A stretch of DNA of 64,000 nt from Gordionus sp. m RMFG-2023 (taxonomy: Eukaryota; Nematomorpha; Gordioida; Chordodea; Parachordodidae), in assembly GCF_954871325.1 (NCBI RefSeq), contig NC_088775.1:32589561-32653560 (forward strand). Reading direction: 5' to 3'. The stretch's first letter is position 1, and every line of letters starts with the position of its first letter. The notes beneath the pieces are model-generated. The model saw only the letters and a program-made list of their open reading frames with translations, was not told where the DNA came from and made no database searches. Shown here one piece after another: positions 47,770-59,204 of the stretch. A program made the position numbers and the translations under genes.

Positions 47770-48700
47770 AATTCAATCCCACCCCATGATGGTCTCCACA
47801 TCCTTTTTCACTACCCATAAATCTAGGAAAAATGTTGTATCATTGAGAATGACTCCCAACTTAGTTTTTCCTAAAACTTTCGACCCATCACTCTGCCTGA
47901 CGTACATAGATTCTCTTCCAAGTATGCCCCCAGGCCAATACTTATAATAATTTTTTCTAGACATTATTGAAATCTAGCCCCGGTGTCGAACAACATGTCG
48001 ATGTCCCTCGAGTCAACTCTTACGTTAATTCTCGGACAAGGACAAGGTTCGACTAATCTCTCAGTCATTAAAATCTCATATGTTTTAATTGACTGATCAA
48101 TATTTATTTCATCTGAAACCTCAGTTTCATTATAATTCACATTTGGATAAATTCAACTCGGAATTTAGCGGTTCTTTAATAATAAATATTCATAGTTTTT
48201 TTTGCAATATCACTGGGATGTTTTTCCCATTGAAAGTATTAACATCCTTTTTATCGGAATATTTAACAATACCCTTAGGATATTTCTCCCATTTAAAATT
48301 ATTACAACCTTTACTATTTTTAATTTTATCATCAGGATAAAAAAAATTTACATTAAAACCACGGCTTTCATGAGAATCATATCTCATTTCAGCATGGTTA
48401 TACAATTTATTAATATTTCGACCTCTCGATCTCCTACCCACTATATGATTACACCTTCAATCATATGTCAATTTTCGGTACAGTTTAAGGCCACATGTCT
48501 CGGTTTGTTACACTTAAAACACAAACTGGATCTATCATAATTTGATTGTAGCCCCTCAAATTTATTCGTGTCTTTCTAACATTAGAATTTTCTAGTATCG
48601 GTTTTCTTAACGGAAAACTTTCACGAAAATTGTGTTCTTTGACAACACAGGTCTCCCTTGTGGCCCTTATAACCACAGCGGGTATATCTCAAATTTCGAT
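47770..48700 (-). pseudogene. gag/protease remnant of the LTR element
   Basis: Minus-strand reading shows a CX2CX4HX4C-type zinc knuckle (CFKCNKPRHVALNC) near 48,485-48,535. A protease active site (FDTGA) lies near 47,975-47,990. A protease C-terminal part (GVILNDTTFFLDLWVVKKDV) is followed by a GWD-type end near 47,773-47,870. Broken. Confidence 0.65.
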
Positions 48701-49521
48701 GATTTTCTTATTCCCGGAGAAACCATTTTTTCCATCGGAAATATTTTTCCATTTGGTCCCGTCTGACCACATATCTGGCCTTTATTACCATTACTATTCT
48801 AATTAATCAATATATTTATATCATGATATATAATCCTAATTACCTCTTTTATTTCTTTCAATTCTCGGAGGATAACTACAGATCTCTCCCCAATTTCCAA
48901 ACTATCATCGTTATTACATGTCAACGTTTCTACCATTCCTGGTCTGCCGGTCTTGATTTCATTTAAAACCACATTTAAATTATTTCCAACAATCAGTCGA
49001 CACTGGAGTGTCTTTTTCCCAATTACCGTATACCTTGGTTACAACCAAGATACATTTTCCGAATAAAAATCTTATAGTAATAGATAACCCATATATTATG
49101 ACCAATAATAATATTGTCACTAACAAATTATTTACATTAAATTTATCATCCATTTGATACAAATTTTGATAAGTAATACTCGGATACCCCGAAATTTTAT
49201 TAAATAGGCTAGGCTCAATATCAAAATTAAACATAAAGCCCATTTCATTATCTTAAAAATTTATATTACTTTAGATTTGCCGTGGTAAAACAATAATTTC
49301 AGAATATTAAAAAATTTGCCTTTTTACATACAACCGAATTAACATAAAAATTTTATCCTACTAAATTTTAAATTATTTTACGGATTAATTCCAAATATAT
49401 ATATGTAAATTGCTTTGTGTATCCAAAAAAAAATTTAAAATATATAAAAAAAAATTTGGTTTTTTTAACCTTTTATTACCGAATAACTCCTGGATCTCGT
49501 ATCCTGGGACACGGTCAACAC

Positions 49522-49976
49522 TAACAAAATAGAGAGAAAAAATAAGAAACAACTTTTCAAAAAGATAAGAAAACTAACTAGCTTTCAAAAATCTAATTAT
49601 AAAAGTAAAGTACTTTCAAAAATTATAGAAGTACTTCCAAAAACTCAAAATAATCTTTATTAAAATATATATATAAAAAAAAGGACTCCAGCAAAAATTA
49701 ATAATCTTTTATTAAAATAAAATTTTAACACAAACTGATAAAAATAATATTTTGCAAAAATTTACAGAAAAAATTAATGGTTTTTGAAATTTTCATCACA
49801 AAATAAAATAATCATTTTTTAAAAGTTAAGAGACAAATTAATAATAATTCAATTCATTTTTAAAAAAAACGAAGAATGAATTCATATAAAAAAAATGATA
49901 AAAATTTTATCACCAAAAATTGATTGACATTTTAATGATTTCATATAAACAAAAAAATATATTACGAACTAGGACA
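49522..49976 (-). repeat. 5' LTR (455 bp)
   Basis: The second LTR copy, with small A/T-run length differences and a short CTAACTAG insertion relative to the other. Flanking bases ATTTT (right) and ATTTA near the left LTR are a possible but imperfect duplication. Confidence 0.85.
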
Positions 49977-50119
49977 ATTTTAACCAATTTTATTTTAAAA
50001 AATGACAACTTTAAACACAAATAATAAAATATTTAAAGCGAATATTGTTAAAAAAATATTATAGATATAAACCGGTATGTAAACCGCAAAATATAAAATT
50101 AAACATTAAATATTGTGAA
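49977..50119. other. Short AT-rich spacer
   Basis: No feature seen. Confidence 0.4.
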
Positions 50120-50770
50120 TAAATGAAAATCTAATCTTCCTCGAGATTGCTTTATTCATTCTGCATTGTGATTAAATTTCGATATGTAAAGCTAGTCCAT
50201 TCAATTGGTTTTCTAATGTACTTCTGGGATAGAATTTTACCCTTAATAAAGAAAAGGTCCTTTTATTTGTGCTTGTGCTAATTGGTATTATTGCCAAAAT
50301 ATGCAGTAATTTTAATATATTCAGGGGAAACTCATATTTTTAAAAATATGCAATGCTTCTTCATTGCGTTTTTTAGAAGATACTAAGATTAATTTTTCAT
50401 ACCATGATTTAAATTCTGAAATTAATTGGCCTTTAGATATATTTATTTGGTTAATTCCATGACAAATCAACAAAAAACACAATTTTAAACCCGACCCCTT
50501 CAAATTTTTCTATAATTTTTACAAGAGTTTGTATATATTATAAATATTATAACTAAGAGAAAAATAAAATTTTAGCCCTCAACTCCAAATAGTGACTGAG
50601 ATATGGGCCTCTAAAAGTCGGAACAAATGCTCTCTCTTTAATTTTAAATATCTTTAGATATAATTGTGCTAGAAGCATCATTTAAATTTATTTATATAGC
50701 CTAATAGTAGGCCTTTAAAGTTATATGATGTTAAATATTGTTTAAAAAATTTAATGCCAATACCGGAAAT
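50120..50770 (-). pseudogene. ZMYM1-like hAT transposase, C-terminal part
   Basis: Minus-strand reading: FKSWYEKLILVSSKKRNEEA leads into a frame with LNILKLLHILAIIPISTSTN, then KRTFSLLRVKFYPRSTLENQ and LNGLALHIEI. This matches the dimerisation region of ZMYM1/DUF4371-type hAT proteins (LL.I..T.PV....ERSFS.LRR.K...R..M...RL.GLALL). Frame changes make it a pseudogene. The upstream half (50,440-50,770) is also present in inverted orientation at 54,190-54,500. Confidence 0.65.
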
Positions 50771-52585
50771 AGTCATAAAATCAAATAAGTATTTTGGAAA
50801 GTCATCGAAACTAGGAGAGATTTTTAGTTTTTTTTTAAAAAATTAATAAATATGCGATGGCACAAATCTTAAGGTATTTTTTTAAGTTATAACAATCTTA
50901 ATGAAAATAGATATGATCATTACTCGGTCAATCACAACAGAAACTTTATAGACTCAAATGACATATCGGCCATACTCAACGTATTGAGCGTTTATGGAGG
51001 GATTTTAAGGGGAGCATCCCCAGAACTGGAAGAAAATCTTCCTCTCATTTATATATATGTTAATTTTAAGTAAATTATTTAAATTTTTATATGATATAAA
51101 TTTATATAGAACTATTTTTGTTTTTCCTTAAAATTATATATATCTTTATTATCATTGTTTATATATTATGTTTATTCAAATAAATTGCTTAATTATCTAG
51201 TATTTAATTTAATAGTTCTAACTTAGTAGCATCCAATATAGCACACGCCTTTTAAAATTTTATAAATAATAAACTCTATTTTTAATGTAAAATTAAAGAA
51301 TGTGAAAATTTTCGCAAAAAAATTATAGTCCTTACTGTAAAATCCCCTTACTTTCCTCCCTGCCATGGTACTTAATCTGAAATTTATAACAGTAACTGAA
51401 ACAAATGCACTACAAAAACCTTTATTAAATAATACCAAAAATTTATAATATAAAAATTCATAGTCATACAAAAATAAATAAACAATAATTATACACTACA
51501 TTGTGGTGATCCACATTATTTCATACTATTTATCCATCTCTCCACACAAAGGAACATCTGTTGTTCTCCTTTCAACTCCCATCTTAAAGGAAAATTAATT
51601 ATCATATCAGAAAAAATGACTGACATTCAGTATATTATACTAAATTTATTTCTTCTTTTTTTCAACGGCTACAACACTAACTTAGTAGCATTTAATATAG
51701 AACACACCTTTTCCATTGTAAAATTAAAGAATTGTGAAAATTTTCGCAAAAAAAATCATAGTCCTAACTTAGTAATATTTAATAAAGCACACTCCTTTTC
51801 CTTTTTAATGTAAAATTAAAGAATTGTGAAAATTTTCACAAGAAAAAAATATGAAATTCTTAAAACTTTTTAGTAATGAAACTTACATCAAAATATTTCC
51901 ACCCATATTCTACATAATAAATCTAGGAAAATAATTCCCCGGAAAAAAATCATTTTTTTAATATATTAAAAATTACGAAATAAATAAAATAGAAGAAAAA
52001 AATCCCTATAAATATATACATGGAATAAAAATCCTCAAATAATATATTTAAAAATTTTGAGAAAATCAATTCCAGAGAATTATTTTCAAGAATTATTATT
52101 GGTAATTATTTTCCGCTTACCCTACATGATCGTATATTTATTATTTTTAGATAAAAAATATATTTGGGAAAAAAAATAATATTTAAAATTTCCCCGAGTT
52201 TCAGTGACACCAGTATTTTTTTAAATAAAAAATATTAATATCCCCCCCCACCCGAGAGTGGCAGAGATTATAAATAAATAAAATATGCAAATTATCAAGT
52301 TTAGGAGAAATGACATTTTAATCATTAGTCTATTGCAAATATTCTTAATAAATATTTGATATTAATAAATAATTGTAATAAATCTTGTAGTTAATTTATA
52401 AAATGAAAAATATATAATTAGTAAACGATTACGGGAAAAAAAATCGTAATAACATAAGGACAATATTGAGATATAGATCATAAAATAATGTAAAATACAA
52501 AATAAAAAAAAGCGAAAGCAAATTATTCAAAACCTCCTTCACCTAATCATCAGGAGATATCTAATTAATAAAGCAAACATAATTA
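50771..52585. other. AT-rich stretch with dispersed repeats, no gene seen
   Basis: Three copies of a ~90-120-bp unit (51,217-51,335; 51,678-51,763; 51,763-51,850) share AACTTAGTA, TTTAATATAG-ACAC-CCTTTT, AATGTAAAATTAAAGAAT and GTGAAAATTTTCGCAA. One plus frame near 50,945-51,045 reads SAILNVLSVYGGILRGASPE, less AT-biased than its surroundings but unassigned. Confidence 0.5.
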
Positions 52586-52862
52586 ATCTTTATTTTTTTG
52601 AGAATTTCTCAATTTTTTTTTTCTCATTTTTGATAATTTTAAAAATAAGAATTTAAAAATGATTATATGTTATTAATTTACATATCGTTTGGTATTACAG
52701 TTCAAACTTATTTAATTTTAAAAAGGTACATTATAACCAAACGAATAATTTAATTCAGCAATTGTTATTATATTGTCTGCCACAAACATTAAATATAATT
52801 TTAAAAAATAATTATCAAAAATGAGAAGAAAAAAATTGAGAAATGCTCAAAAAAATAAAGAT
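52586..52862. mobile_element. MITE with ~62-bp inverted ends and TA duplication
   Basis: The left arm ATCTTTATTTTTTTGAG-ATTTCTCAATTTTTTT... is mirrored on the right. TA lies at both sides (52,584-52,585 and 52,863-52,864). The interior also has a weak inner palindrome (CGTTTGGT / ACCAAACG). Non-coding. Confidence 0.75.
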
Positions 52863-53154
52863 TAAAAATGACTTAAAGTGATTGGAAAGGTTAGAAATAT
52901 ATGTAAAAGATTACAATGAAAAAATTATAAAAAGAATATTGTATGTATGATGAAAAAAAACGTAAAGAATTGTTAAAAAATGGACCTAAATTTATAAATT
53001 ATTTTTAAAAATACAAAAGAATTATCAAAAATGGGTAGAAAAATAAATTGAGCGAAGATATAGTAAGAAAAATAAAAGTAAAGAAAATCGCAAAAATTTA
53101 GAAATAAATTAAGAAGGAATAACAAAAATAAATAAAAATTTAAAAAATTTACGA

Positions 53155-53385
53155 TTTTCCTTTTTTGATTGACACTTTTCCTTTCCTTTTGGGAATTTTC
53201 CTTTTTCGATTGACACTTTTCCATTTTTGATTGGTACTTTTCCTTTTTTGTTTGACACTTTTCCTTTTTTAATCGGACTTTTCCCTTTCTTTTTGGGAAT
53301 TTTTATTTTTTGATTCACGCTTTTCCTTTTATGATTGAAACTTTTCCTTTTTTGATTGCGACTATTCCTTTTTTGAATGGGCAAC
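53155..53385 (-). repeat. Minisatellite of CTTTTCC-TTTTT-GATTG units
   Basis: About nine degenerate units of 23-30 bp built from CTTTTCCTTTTTT, TTTGATTG and ACACTTTT. The minus strand is open and would encode a Lys/Gly-rich repeat (KKGKV.NKKGKVPIKNGKVS), but the openness follows from the repeat, so no protein is called. Confidence 0.75.
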
Positions 53386-53699
53386 CCTGTAATTCCTTAT
53401 GACAACATAAAATTATTATTTTCTTCAACTGGTTCTCTTTTTAAACCTTTATTGATATAAAATGGTTTTACCAGGTATCATACGACTCTTTTATTCGAAA
53501 TTTTGAAATTTTCGAATAATATTTATAAAATAGTCAAAAAACACTTCCAGCCTTTATAATATTTGTATTAGATAAAACAAGTACATTCATTTCTTAGGCC
53601 TTTACAACATATATGTTTATCCAAATTGTGCGAATTTTAGGAACGAAGTAAGTTACATATAATATCCCCCCCCCCCCACATATGATCTTTTCTTTAAAT

Positions 53700-53946
53700 C
53701 AGAGACCTGCAGGCCCGGAAATCCGGGTACGGTCACATACCTTAATTCAATTATTTTAAATATACTCGGGCCAAGCCTAAAAATTTTTTTAACCCAGGCC
53801 GGGCCAGGTCTAGAAACTTTTTTTTAGATATACCCGAGCCGAGGAATATTTTAAATCTCTTATTATCTATAAAAATTAAAAATACATATTATATATTTTA
53901 AAAAAATCCGAGTTGGGCTATGCAAATGGTACCTCTGAAAGCTCTG
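53700..53946. mobile_element. GGCCCGG-family hAT MITE (247 bp)
   Basis: Starts CAGAGACCTGCAGGCCCGG and ends GGTACCTCTGAAAGCTCTG (the right terminus slightly altered). The interior contains GGGCC blocks and TATCTATAAAAATTAAAAAT, as in the MITE split by the Ginger1-type element. Flanks CTTTAAAT and ATTTAATA are not a clear duplication. Confidence 0.8.
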
Positions 53947-54169
53947 ATTTAATATTTGAAAGATTTTAGCGTAAATATAAAACAATTAATGATTTATCAA
54001 ATATTTATTACGAATTTTTACAATTGACTAATGATTAAAATGCCATACCTTGTAAACAGTAAACCTAAACTCGGTCCAACTTATAAATTTACATATTTAT
54101 TCATTAATCAATTTATAAAAAAAATTTAAGAGAAAAAATACTGATTTGATTTTATGATCATTTCCGCTT

Positions 54170-54850
54170 TTCTATTTGCCGTTTTTGACATTAAATATTT
54201 TTTTAAATTATTTAACTTTAAAGGCCTATTAGGCTATATAAACAATATATATCACGCTTCTACCTCAATTATATCTAAAGATATTTAGAATTAAAGGGAG
54301 AACATTTGTGCTCAAAATGTCTCATTTTTTCGACCTTTCGAGGCCCATATTCAGCTGTTATTTGGAGTTGGAGGCTAAAATATTATTATTTTTTCTAGTT
54401 ATAATATATGCAAACTCTAATAAAAATTTTAGAAAAATCTGAGGGGGTCCGGTTAGAACTCATGTTAATTTGTCATGGAATTAATTCACCATGTCCTCTG
54501 AATATAATTGAGCTAAATATTAAAATTTTATCAAGATTTAATATATCCTTAGATGGATTTCTAGTAATAGTGTTTGTAATCTGGATAGAGCCATTTGATG
54601 AATCACAAATTGTTCATTGATTTGAGTAATAAATGGAATAAAAACGGTTATGTTATAGTAATCCTCGATTGAGTCCACTTTAATATGATTTGGTCGTCTA
54701 GGTGCAAGTCCAGGCTTGCGAATCTCAAAATCATATTATTTTGTTGTCGCCTAAACTATCACATAAATCTCTTGAAATTATTGGAAGATATTATCTCTCA
54801 GTTTTCTAAGTTGTAATATAATAATATTCGTGACACTCATAACATCATCA
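54170..54850 (-). pseudogene. ZMYM1-like hAT transposase fragment, with inverted segment
   Basis: Minus strand from about 54,830: RKPGLAPRRPNHIKVDSIED, then YYNITVFIPFITQINEQFVI. This matches the ...PR..GRQ...EEYYR..IFIPFLD..I.QL..RF signature of ZMYM1/DUF4371 hAT proteins. Downstream (54,190-54,500) the sequence is the reverse complement of 50,440-50,770, so part of the element is inverted relative to the copy at 50.1-50.8 kb. No termini found. Confidence 0.65.
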
Positions 54851-55385
54851 AATCCATAAATTTTTATGAAAAATATTGCATAAAATTGTTGTGTAATTAG
54901 ATAATTTATTAATATATTCCAATGCAAAAAAAAGTCGTTTGTCACATTGAATTTAATAATGTATTCGCTTCAGGTGGAATATTTAAGGGTCATTCTGATA
55001 TTTCCTTAAGGGCACTCAATTTAGATCCAAAATGCTATAATAGATGGATATCGAAGGTTCCATCTTGTCGGGCATGCCTTTTGTAGTTTCTTCTTGAGGC
55101 ACAAGAAATCTCCGGAGTAGAGGTGGGCGCGGAACGTTTAAATACGCGTGACAAGATGGATCACTGTTAAATTTTAAATATTATGCGTGACTGGCCTTCC
55201 CAAAATTTTTCCCAGGATGATTGGGCTTAAACTTAAATTTCCCGTGAATCACGTAAATTATAATTTTTAAAATTGTTTTTTATGTAAATAAATTTATAAT
55301 TTTAAAGTATTTTTCTAATTTAATTCTCTTTGAAAAGGAATAATTTTTGAAAACAATAAAATTACACATTTTATTAACATTTTTT
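54851..55385. other. AT-rich stretch, no gene seen
   Basis: Probably the upstream part of the ZMYM1-like remnant near its left edge. Bases 55,000-55,260 are less AT-rich but no motif was recognised in any frame. Confidence 0.35.
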
Positions 55386-56003
55386 CTCGGGTTTTTTGAC
55401 TAAGCTGCAAATGCCTAGATAAACTGCAATGCTTAGATAAAATTTTTTGATATATACTCTATTAATTGAAGTGAGATACATTTTCTTATGATATAAATAA
55501 CTTATAAAAATTAAATTATTAGATATATTCAAGAATAAAGAAATATAATATTTATCAATAGTTATATTTCCTTTTATCTCATAATCCTTTAATATAGTTA
55601 TATTGAAAATAATTATAAGTACATTTTAAATTTCAATATTATTAAATCCGCAAGTTGACGTATGATAAATATTCTAAAATTATTTTTTGTTTTAGTATAT
55701 TTTAAAATTATTAAATTATTACATAAAAAGGTGTTTGACTAAACTGCAAATGCTTATGTAAAAATTTTTTATATATTCTCTAATTCGAGTGAGATACATT
55801 TTCTTATATAAATAACTTATAAAAAATATCCTTAGTTCCGATCATGATGATATTTTGAGGTTGAGGTTCAGGGTTTTATAGGTTATTTAATATCATAAGA
55901 AAATGAATCTATTTCACTCCAATTAATAGAGAATATATCAAAAATTTTAATCTAAACATTTGTAGTTTACCTAGGCATTTGTAGTTTAGTCAAACCGTTT
56001 TTT
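55386..56003. mobile_element. Foldback element with ~130-bp inverted ends and internal copy
   Basis: The left arm (55,390-55,512) has TTTTTTGACTAA-CTGCAAATGCCTAG, ATATACTCTATTAATTG and GAGATACATTTTCTTATGAT. The right arm (55,868-56,000) is its imperfect reverse complement. A third, direct partial copy lies at 55,729-55,815. Non-coding. Confidence 0.75.
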
Positions 56004-57598
56004 CCCCATCTTATAAATTTCAATTGAATGAAAAATAATTTCTCTCAAATTTCATTCAGCAATGGAAATCTGGTAATAAATTTAATTTAAATATGTTTTA
56101 TTTTTATTTTCATTTATCTTTATTATATTAATCATTTGTTTATAATCAGTCACAATTAAAAGAAAAATAAATTTCTTAAATTTACCTACAATCTGAAAGA
56201 TAATTGATGCAATTACCTTATACATGCTGTTTAAAATGCAGTGAATATAAGTGCATTTAATGATGATGAAAGGATATACCTTGTTCATGCCATATATTAC
56301 ATAATTCATTTAATTTTTGTAAGATAGTGCAATTTTTAAGTAATCTGCAGCAAACAGCAAGCTAAGCCATTCCATTAAGAAGGATATAATAAAGTTCCTT
56401 AAAATCATATGATGAAATACAAGTTTACCTGCTAAACGAACAAGAATTAAAATTTAGCTACCATTGATATGAATATCATATACCAGTTAGATATTATTTT
56501 ATTACTATTCAAAGAATGCTCAGAAAATCTGATTGCAGATTTTCATTCCAGTATAAATGAAGTTTATTTATGGAAACAATGATTTATGATATTTTGTCAA
56601 CCTTCATACAGTAATAATCAAAACTCTAGGAAAAGACAAATCTTTTTTAAAGGAAAGATTTATTATGTAGCCACTACATAGGATCTGCTCAATTCTAAAT
56701 CCAAATTTCAAAAGTCATAATTAACAGACGATAAAAAGGTAGATATATATAAAACAATTTTAAAAATGCTAAATAATTTAAGATTCGCCGATATGCATAA
56801 GATAATACCAACTCATTTTTAACTTTTTTATTTCATCCTGCACACATAAAAAATCGCATATTTTAAATGGAGCATTTAGAGAATTTTTATATTATTTTAA
56901 TTCTGATGAAAGTTTTGAGAAAGAACTTAAAATATTCATCATTCATAAATCAATAACAATAGTAAACTTTTATTAGCCCCGGCAAGTTTGACCTCAGTGA
57001 AAGATTATTTTTCTATAGCCCAATCACTTATTAGAGGAAAGACGAACACAATTTTCTTTTTCTAAATAAAGTAATTATTTTGTGTTATTAATATGAAATT
57101 AGTGAAATATAAAACTATGATGGAATAAATTCAAAAAAAGCGCGAAAGTAGCCATAAAGTTAGTAAAAAATTAGGTTCGCTCCCACATCTGCTCAGGAAT
57201 AATTATATTCAGATTCTGTCTATTTGGATATCTGAACATATAATATATTCTAGAAATTTTGCCTAATAATAATTATAGGTAGAGATAAATTATATAGAAT
57301 TTTTTTTCTTATATCAGTGTTTAAGGTTTAAAAAAATGAAAGAAAATATACTTAAAATTTTTTTCGGGATAATACATAATGGAAAAATTATAAATTAATT
57401 TTAACTTTTTGCTAAAATTTAAAATAGAAAATAATTTACTGAAATAGAATGCTTTGCAATTCACAATTCATGAAAACCTTATATATTTTCAAAGATTTTT
57501 GCTACGGGGAGATTATCCTCCCCCACCCCACTCCCTGCTGATTATGCGCCTACAGCAATATAAAAACTGACCTGAGAATAATTTTATTTACCTTTGTT
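56004..57598. other. AT-rich stretch with a hAT dimerisation scrap
   Basis: At about 56,970-57,045 one plus frame reads LLLAPASLTSVKDYFSIAQS then LIRGKTNT, resembling the hAT motif .ASSTSVER.FS.A..LI..RR. Nothing else recognised. Near 57,515-57,550 a C-rich block followed by TGCGCCTAC resembles the transposon-like end at 44,132 in opposite orientation. Confidence 0.45.
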
Positions 57599-57781
57599 AT
57601 GACCCGCTTATTTATTTTTTTACGAGATCACACCCTGTTACGGCAAAGAAAACAATTGAGATTTGAGAGCGTTGGTGACTCTTGTCTCACGAAAAATCGG
57701 AAACTAAAACTTTATTCTTCGCACCTAGTTAAACGCGTAATTGTTCTCGAACATAATATACCTATGAACAAAGTTAATTAG
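57599..57781 (+). CDS. Hypothetical 60-codon open frame
   Basis: An ATG-initiated frame (MTRLFIFLRDHTLLRQRKQL...) with codon use less AT-biased than the neighbouring sequence and a basic product. No domain recognised, no clear splice sites. It ends at the edge of a hAT-like terminus (TAGGGTTAG, 57,779). It may be an exon or a chance frame in transposon sequence. Confidence 0.25.
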   Translation: MTRLFIFLRDHTLLRQRKQLRFESVGDSCLTKNRKLKLYSSHLVKRVIVLEHNIPMNKVN

Positions 57782-58137
57782 GGTTAGTGATTTAAATCAC
57801 GAGTAATTTTTTTGAATAAAAATATCGATTTAAATTAATTTTCGTTTTTTTTGCTTGTAATTTAAATAATTATTAGTTTTTTATTTTTAAATAAAAATAT
57901 TTTATATATCTTATTTTACTATATAAGTTGTCATATTTGGCTAAATTTTATTAAAGATGATTTTATATGCCGAAAGTGGGTAAATCCTGAAATAAATTTT
58001 TAAAAAAAAATTTATATAAAAAATCATTTAAATTATTGTTTAAAAAGGAAAATTTATAATTATTTAAATCTACCCTTATTTTAATAAATATTAATATTTA
58101 AAACACCAAGAAAATTAATTCATGCAAGTTTATATAA

Positions 58138-59196
58138 AAACTAGCTATCAAAATTTTCTCCGTATGGATAAATAATAAATTTTACCTTCATTTGACGATG
58201 GATGAATCAGAATAATAGTCAAATGAGAGGAATAGATTATCCGTATTCATCCTTCCAAGATTTCTATAAATTTTTAGAGAAAAGGCCAAATATATTATGA
58301 AAAATATGGGGAAAAAAAATATGATTTGTGAGTTATGATATTTATCAATTCTTTTAATTTTCCACATCCAGACGTAATGGTTTTTGCTCTTTCAATTCGT
58401 ATAAAATCTACATTCTTCTCAAAGAATTATTTAAATGTTTAAAACCTTCCTAAAAATACTCTTTTAAAAAAAGACCCGCCATAATAGATTCGAATCAATC
58501 ATGGGGGCAAACCTGATTATCTCACAAACACATAGTGGTATCCACCCCATTGCAAGGGGCTATTTAGAAGATTATTAGCAAAAATAATTGCCATAGGGCA
58601 AAACCCAGGGTCTTAACTTATTAAGTATACTTATTAATTAGTATTTGGTGTTAGGGGAGAAGGCATAGCTTCACATGCCATTTGTATTCCAAAATCTTCC
58701 TCCTAACATGGCTATTATCAAAGTAGACTTTAATAATGATTTCAATAGCAAATTTTGTGAACATTTCATGAATTGTTTTTATCCCAAATTTTCTGTTTAT
58801 TCAAAATTCCTAGAGACATATTGTAACATTAAAACTTCTTTATCAGCCCACATGTCATAGATTCTGACAAAAGATCCAGCAGGGGGAAAACATCTTTGTT
58901 TATTTTACCTTGGTATTCATTATCACATCCATTATCTTAAATCTAAATTTGATTTGGATATAATTATTTGGCATCTTGATGATGGAACAATCTGTGATGC
59001 TCTTCCTAAAATAATTGGTTTTCAATTTCTTGAAGCCAATTTTAAAAGACTCATTCTTAATAAATCTAAATCCGAAATCTGTTTCCATCATAACAATATA
59101 CAAAACCCTCATCTGGCAAAATTAAATTTTTTATTGAGTACATAAATAATAAAAATTAAAAAAAATAAGGAAATTAATATAATTTAAAAATAGTAT
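58138..59196 (+). mobile_element. LINE-like reverse transcriptase fragment, copy B
   Basis: About 90% similar to 3,291-4,300. Blocks in order: a GIHPIA.GYLE.. region (58,535-58,580); LPPNMAIIKVDFNNDFNSKF (58,690-58,770), the KLDF.NAFNS motif; a .QQGDPL-like site decayed near 58,870; and WHLDDGTICDALPKIIGF, the YLDDGT active-site region, near 58,970-59,025. The end is QNPHLAKLNFLLST and an A-rich tail. Frame changes separate the parts. A hAT element is inserted right after the tail. Confidence 0.75.
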
Positions 59197-59204
59197 ACAA
59201 AGTT

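Larger units (their letters stand above)
45664..49976 (-). mobile_element. LTR retroelement fossil with paired LTRs (4.3 kb)
   Basis: Two direct repeats, 45,664-46,103 and 49,522-49,976, bound a minus-strand element. The LTRs begin TGTCCTAGTTCGTA on the coding strand. A purine-rich AAAGGGGTGGCA lies directly next to the left LTR, as expected for a polypurine tract upstream of a 3' LTR. The interior holds gag and protease remnants but no reverse transcriptase or integrase that I can see, so it is a shortened copy. It shares its leader region with the fossil at 6.3-9.1 kb. LTRs are similar over their whole length with scattered small differences, so it is younger than the other retroelement fossils here. 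Broken inside. Confidence 0.8.

Noticed and set aside
53109-53384. Lys-rich 91-residue protein
   Set aside because: Openness is explained by the minisatellite unit; no other coding evidence.
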